From Hyphomicrobiales bacterium (lineage in GTDB: Bacteria > Pseudomonadota > Alphaproteobacteria > Rhizobiales > Rhizobiaceae), in NCBI GenBank assembly GCA_900472485.1, contig UCII01000003.1:27338-91337 (forward strand): 64,000 nt of DNA, written 5' to 3'. Below the pieces are notes generated by a model. It was not told the origin of the DNA and made no database searches. It saw nothing but the letters and a program-made list of their open reading frames with translations. Each line of letters opens with the position of its first letter. The first letter of the stretch is position 1. A program made the translations under genes and the position numbers. Positions 63,901 through 64,000 of this stretch are shown piece after piece.

Positions 63901-64000
63901 GCCGCGAACTGGTATCAGCTTTCGGCCGATAAAGGTTATGCCCCGGCCCAGTACCGCCTCGCCAGCATGTATGAGAAGGGCAACGGCGTCGATCGAGATC
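60946..64000 (+). CDS. podJ: PodJ-like polar localisation protein, N-terminal 1018 codons
   Basis: Large polar organiser that in Caulobacter and Agrobacterium marks the new or growth pole. The visible 1018 residues have a cytoplasmic part made of heptad-rich, coiled-coil-like segments (about 10-560: SLDALSRTIEGLEARIEGL, DELVSLAYRLDDIKQHLGG and similar), an acidic/Pro-rich stretch, one membrane segment (about 793-811, RPILLALGAVMLAIMAYPL), an Ala/Gln/Pro-rich periplasmic linker, and the beginning of Sel1 repeats (ALFEIGARYTDGRGVAADMKQAANWYQLSADKGYAPAQYRLA). The C-terminus, where a peptidoglycan-binding domain is expected, lies beyond the right edge. AAGGCGAG precedes ATG 60946. Confidence 0.88.
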   Translation, partial: MSGSRSNPTGTGDWTSLDALSRTIEGLEARIEGLMGTAAARDTRQRVAAGYAPAPERAAPERMPSRPEREQYASRAYERPLRNERHESDLRSDPLAEIRQRQRTLEANRERLQPRREEIAHAEPQPARRPLDSYPQRQPMKAAAAEAPVDIAQALVNLRQDLKRDIAESVTREVSALRAEIRDIRENAEDKHFVADVRQDMARLADSINQLAGQPETAGLKAEFDELRSLMDGLAREESLHHVERQVKAIDTSGLQDELVSLAYRLDDIKQHLGGMNDSPAVYALENKLLTIATAMESLGSMMQPQDQAMQRLEGRLSGLADQIDLMSRDTGRRQPADDLSGRLEALAMRIDELGSAKAVARLEERLDQLSHLMERSQKAAPQPELVTYLADISHKIDALEHGSVGNVLADRLDYLARRIDEIDFHPSAPPASLDDSMARRLEGRLSDIAARLEASTAAPPTDTQALRNLEEQIAHLSTLLTAEPRAVADHLPPDFDRRMSAIEDYMATNDEYIIEAARHAAETVVEAYSREGGMGHGAQAADMAALTALAEDLRHLEDLSRASDERTHRTFEALHDTLLQIADRLDHMEQRRPAPAMPAATFESDVFAEEDAPGLKPPMAAQQKTGPIIRTVAPAEASVSAEVAVAQAIDANTKAEIKAAVKKSGKSSLFASLGKRFFTPEKAEPIFPPDRPVIEQAPSIDPADVMPGEEANELLEPGSGAPDIKKILERVRASQNTSRSGNTRQPTENERADYIAAARRAAQAAAMEVDQTQRSAPASTKDARKGGAFSRFRRPILLALGAVMLAIMAYPLANTLTRGQKAPAPAQASTMVAPADSAATNTVAANANPAASNQQPAANQAAVPSASTTQTAEVQPAPMASDPVAAPANDHLTAATPLDGNQTASEELAPAGSAPAQQATAFVQTENTAAATPAATPAAPDIAVPDSIQPPSLVAAAKSADPVALFEIGARYTDGRGVAADMKQAANWYQLSADKGYAPAQYRLASMYEKGNGVDRD

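Noticed and set aside
1..64000. tRNA, rRNA, CRISPR arrays, insertion sequences, prophage genes
   Set aside because: I looked for cloverleaf-like stretches, regularly spaced direct repeats, transposase motifs and integrase genes and saw none. The GC-rich repeats at 38.6, 42.5 and 58.6 kb are palindromic units, not CRISPR.

Overview
The window is GC-rich alphaproteobacterial chromosome with tightly packed genes. Its gene content and order point to the Rhizobiaceae, most likely the genus Rhizobium. The evidence is a rhizobial-type flagellar and chemotaxis cluster containing motE, visN/visR, a cheS-like gene, cheD and a cheT-like gene, a palindromic mosaic repeat resembling the rhizobial RIME elements, and a podJ-like polar organiser gene at the right edge. 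I cannot fix the species from the sequence alone.

Layout. 1-516: N-terminal part of a flagellin gene running off the left edge. 849-2792: a protein O-GlcNAc-transferase-like (GT41) enzyme, divergent from the flagellin. 2846-11939 (minus): flagellar operon flgF-fliI-orf-flgB-flgC-fliE-flgG-flgA-flgI-motE-flgH-fliL-fliP. 12163-17398 (plus): motA-fliM-fliN-fliG-flhB-orf. 17542-19085 (minus): visN-visR, LuxR-type regulators known as master regulators of motility in rhizobia. 19553-29859 (minus): icpA-cheS-cheY1-cheA-cheW-cheR-cheB-cheY2-cheD-cheT, then fliF with a strong terminator. Together these encode the MS-ring, rod, P- and L-rings, export gate and ATPase, C-ring, stator A subunit, and a chemosensory pathway with two CheY proteins and no CheZ here.

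30282-38544 is mixed housekeeping: a 37-codon membrane micro-ORF, an ArnT-like membrane glycosyltransferase, a small hypothetical, a fused SecDF, an SMP-30 family protein and a UvrD/PcrA-like helicase. 38838-47185 (minus) looks like a branched-chain amino acid uptake and catabolism block: a Liv-type ABC transporter (binding protein, LivG, LivF, LivH, LivM), a GMC oxidoreductase, a 3-hydroxyisobutyryl-CoA hydrolase-like enzyme and 3-hydroxyisobutyrate dehydrogenase, with a divergent LysR regulator. 48299-54769 holds galE, an aminotransferase, mscL, a TetR/MFS divergent pair and an orphan secreted protein. 55042-60464 (minus) is a fatty-acid beta-oxidation set (acyl-CoA dehydrogenase, thiolase, FadB-like bifunctional enzyme) with a sharp palindrome at its promoter. 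60946 to the right edge is podJ (partial).

Three intergenic regions carry paired inverted copies of one GC-rich repeat family (about 38.6, 42.5 and 58.6 kb). I saw no rRNA, tRNA, CRISPR array, insertion sequence or prophage. The points most worth a second look are the GT41 enzyme beside the flagellin, the IcpA protoglobin receptor with Glu where the haem-ligating His should be, the FliM without a recognisable CheY-binding peptide, two unnamed genes inside the flagellar operons, the 37-codon ORF ahead of the che operon, and several clean palindromic operator candidates.
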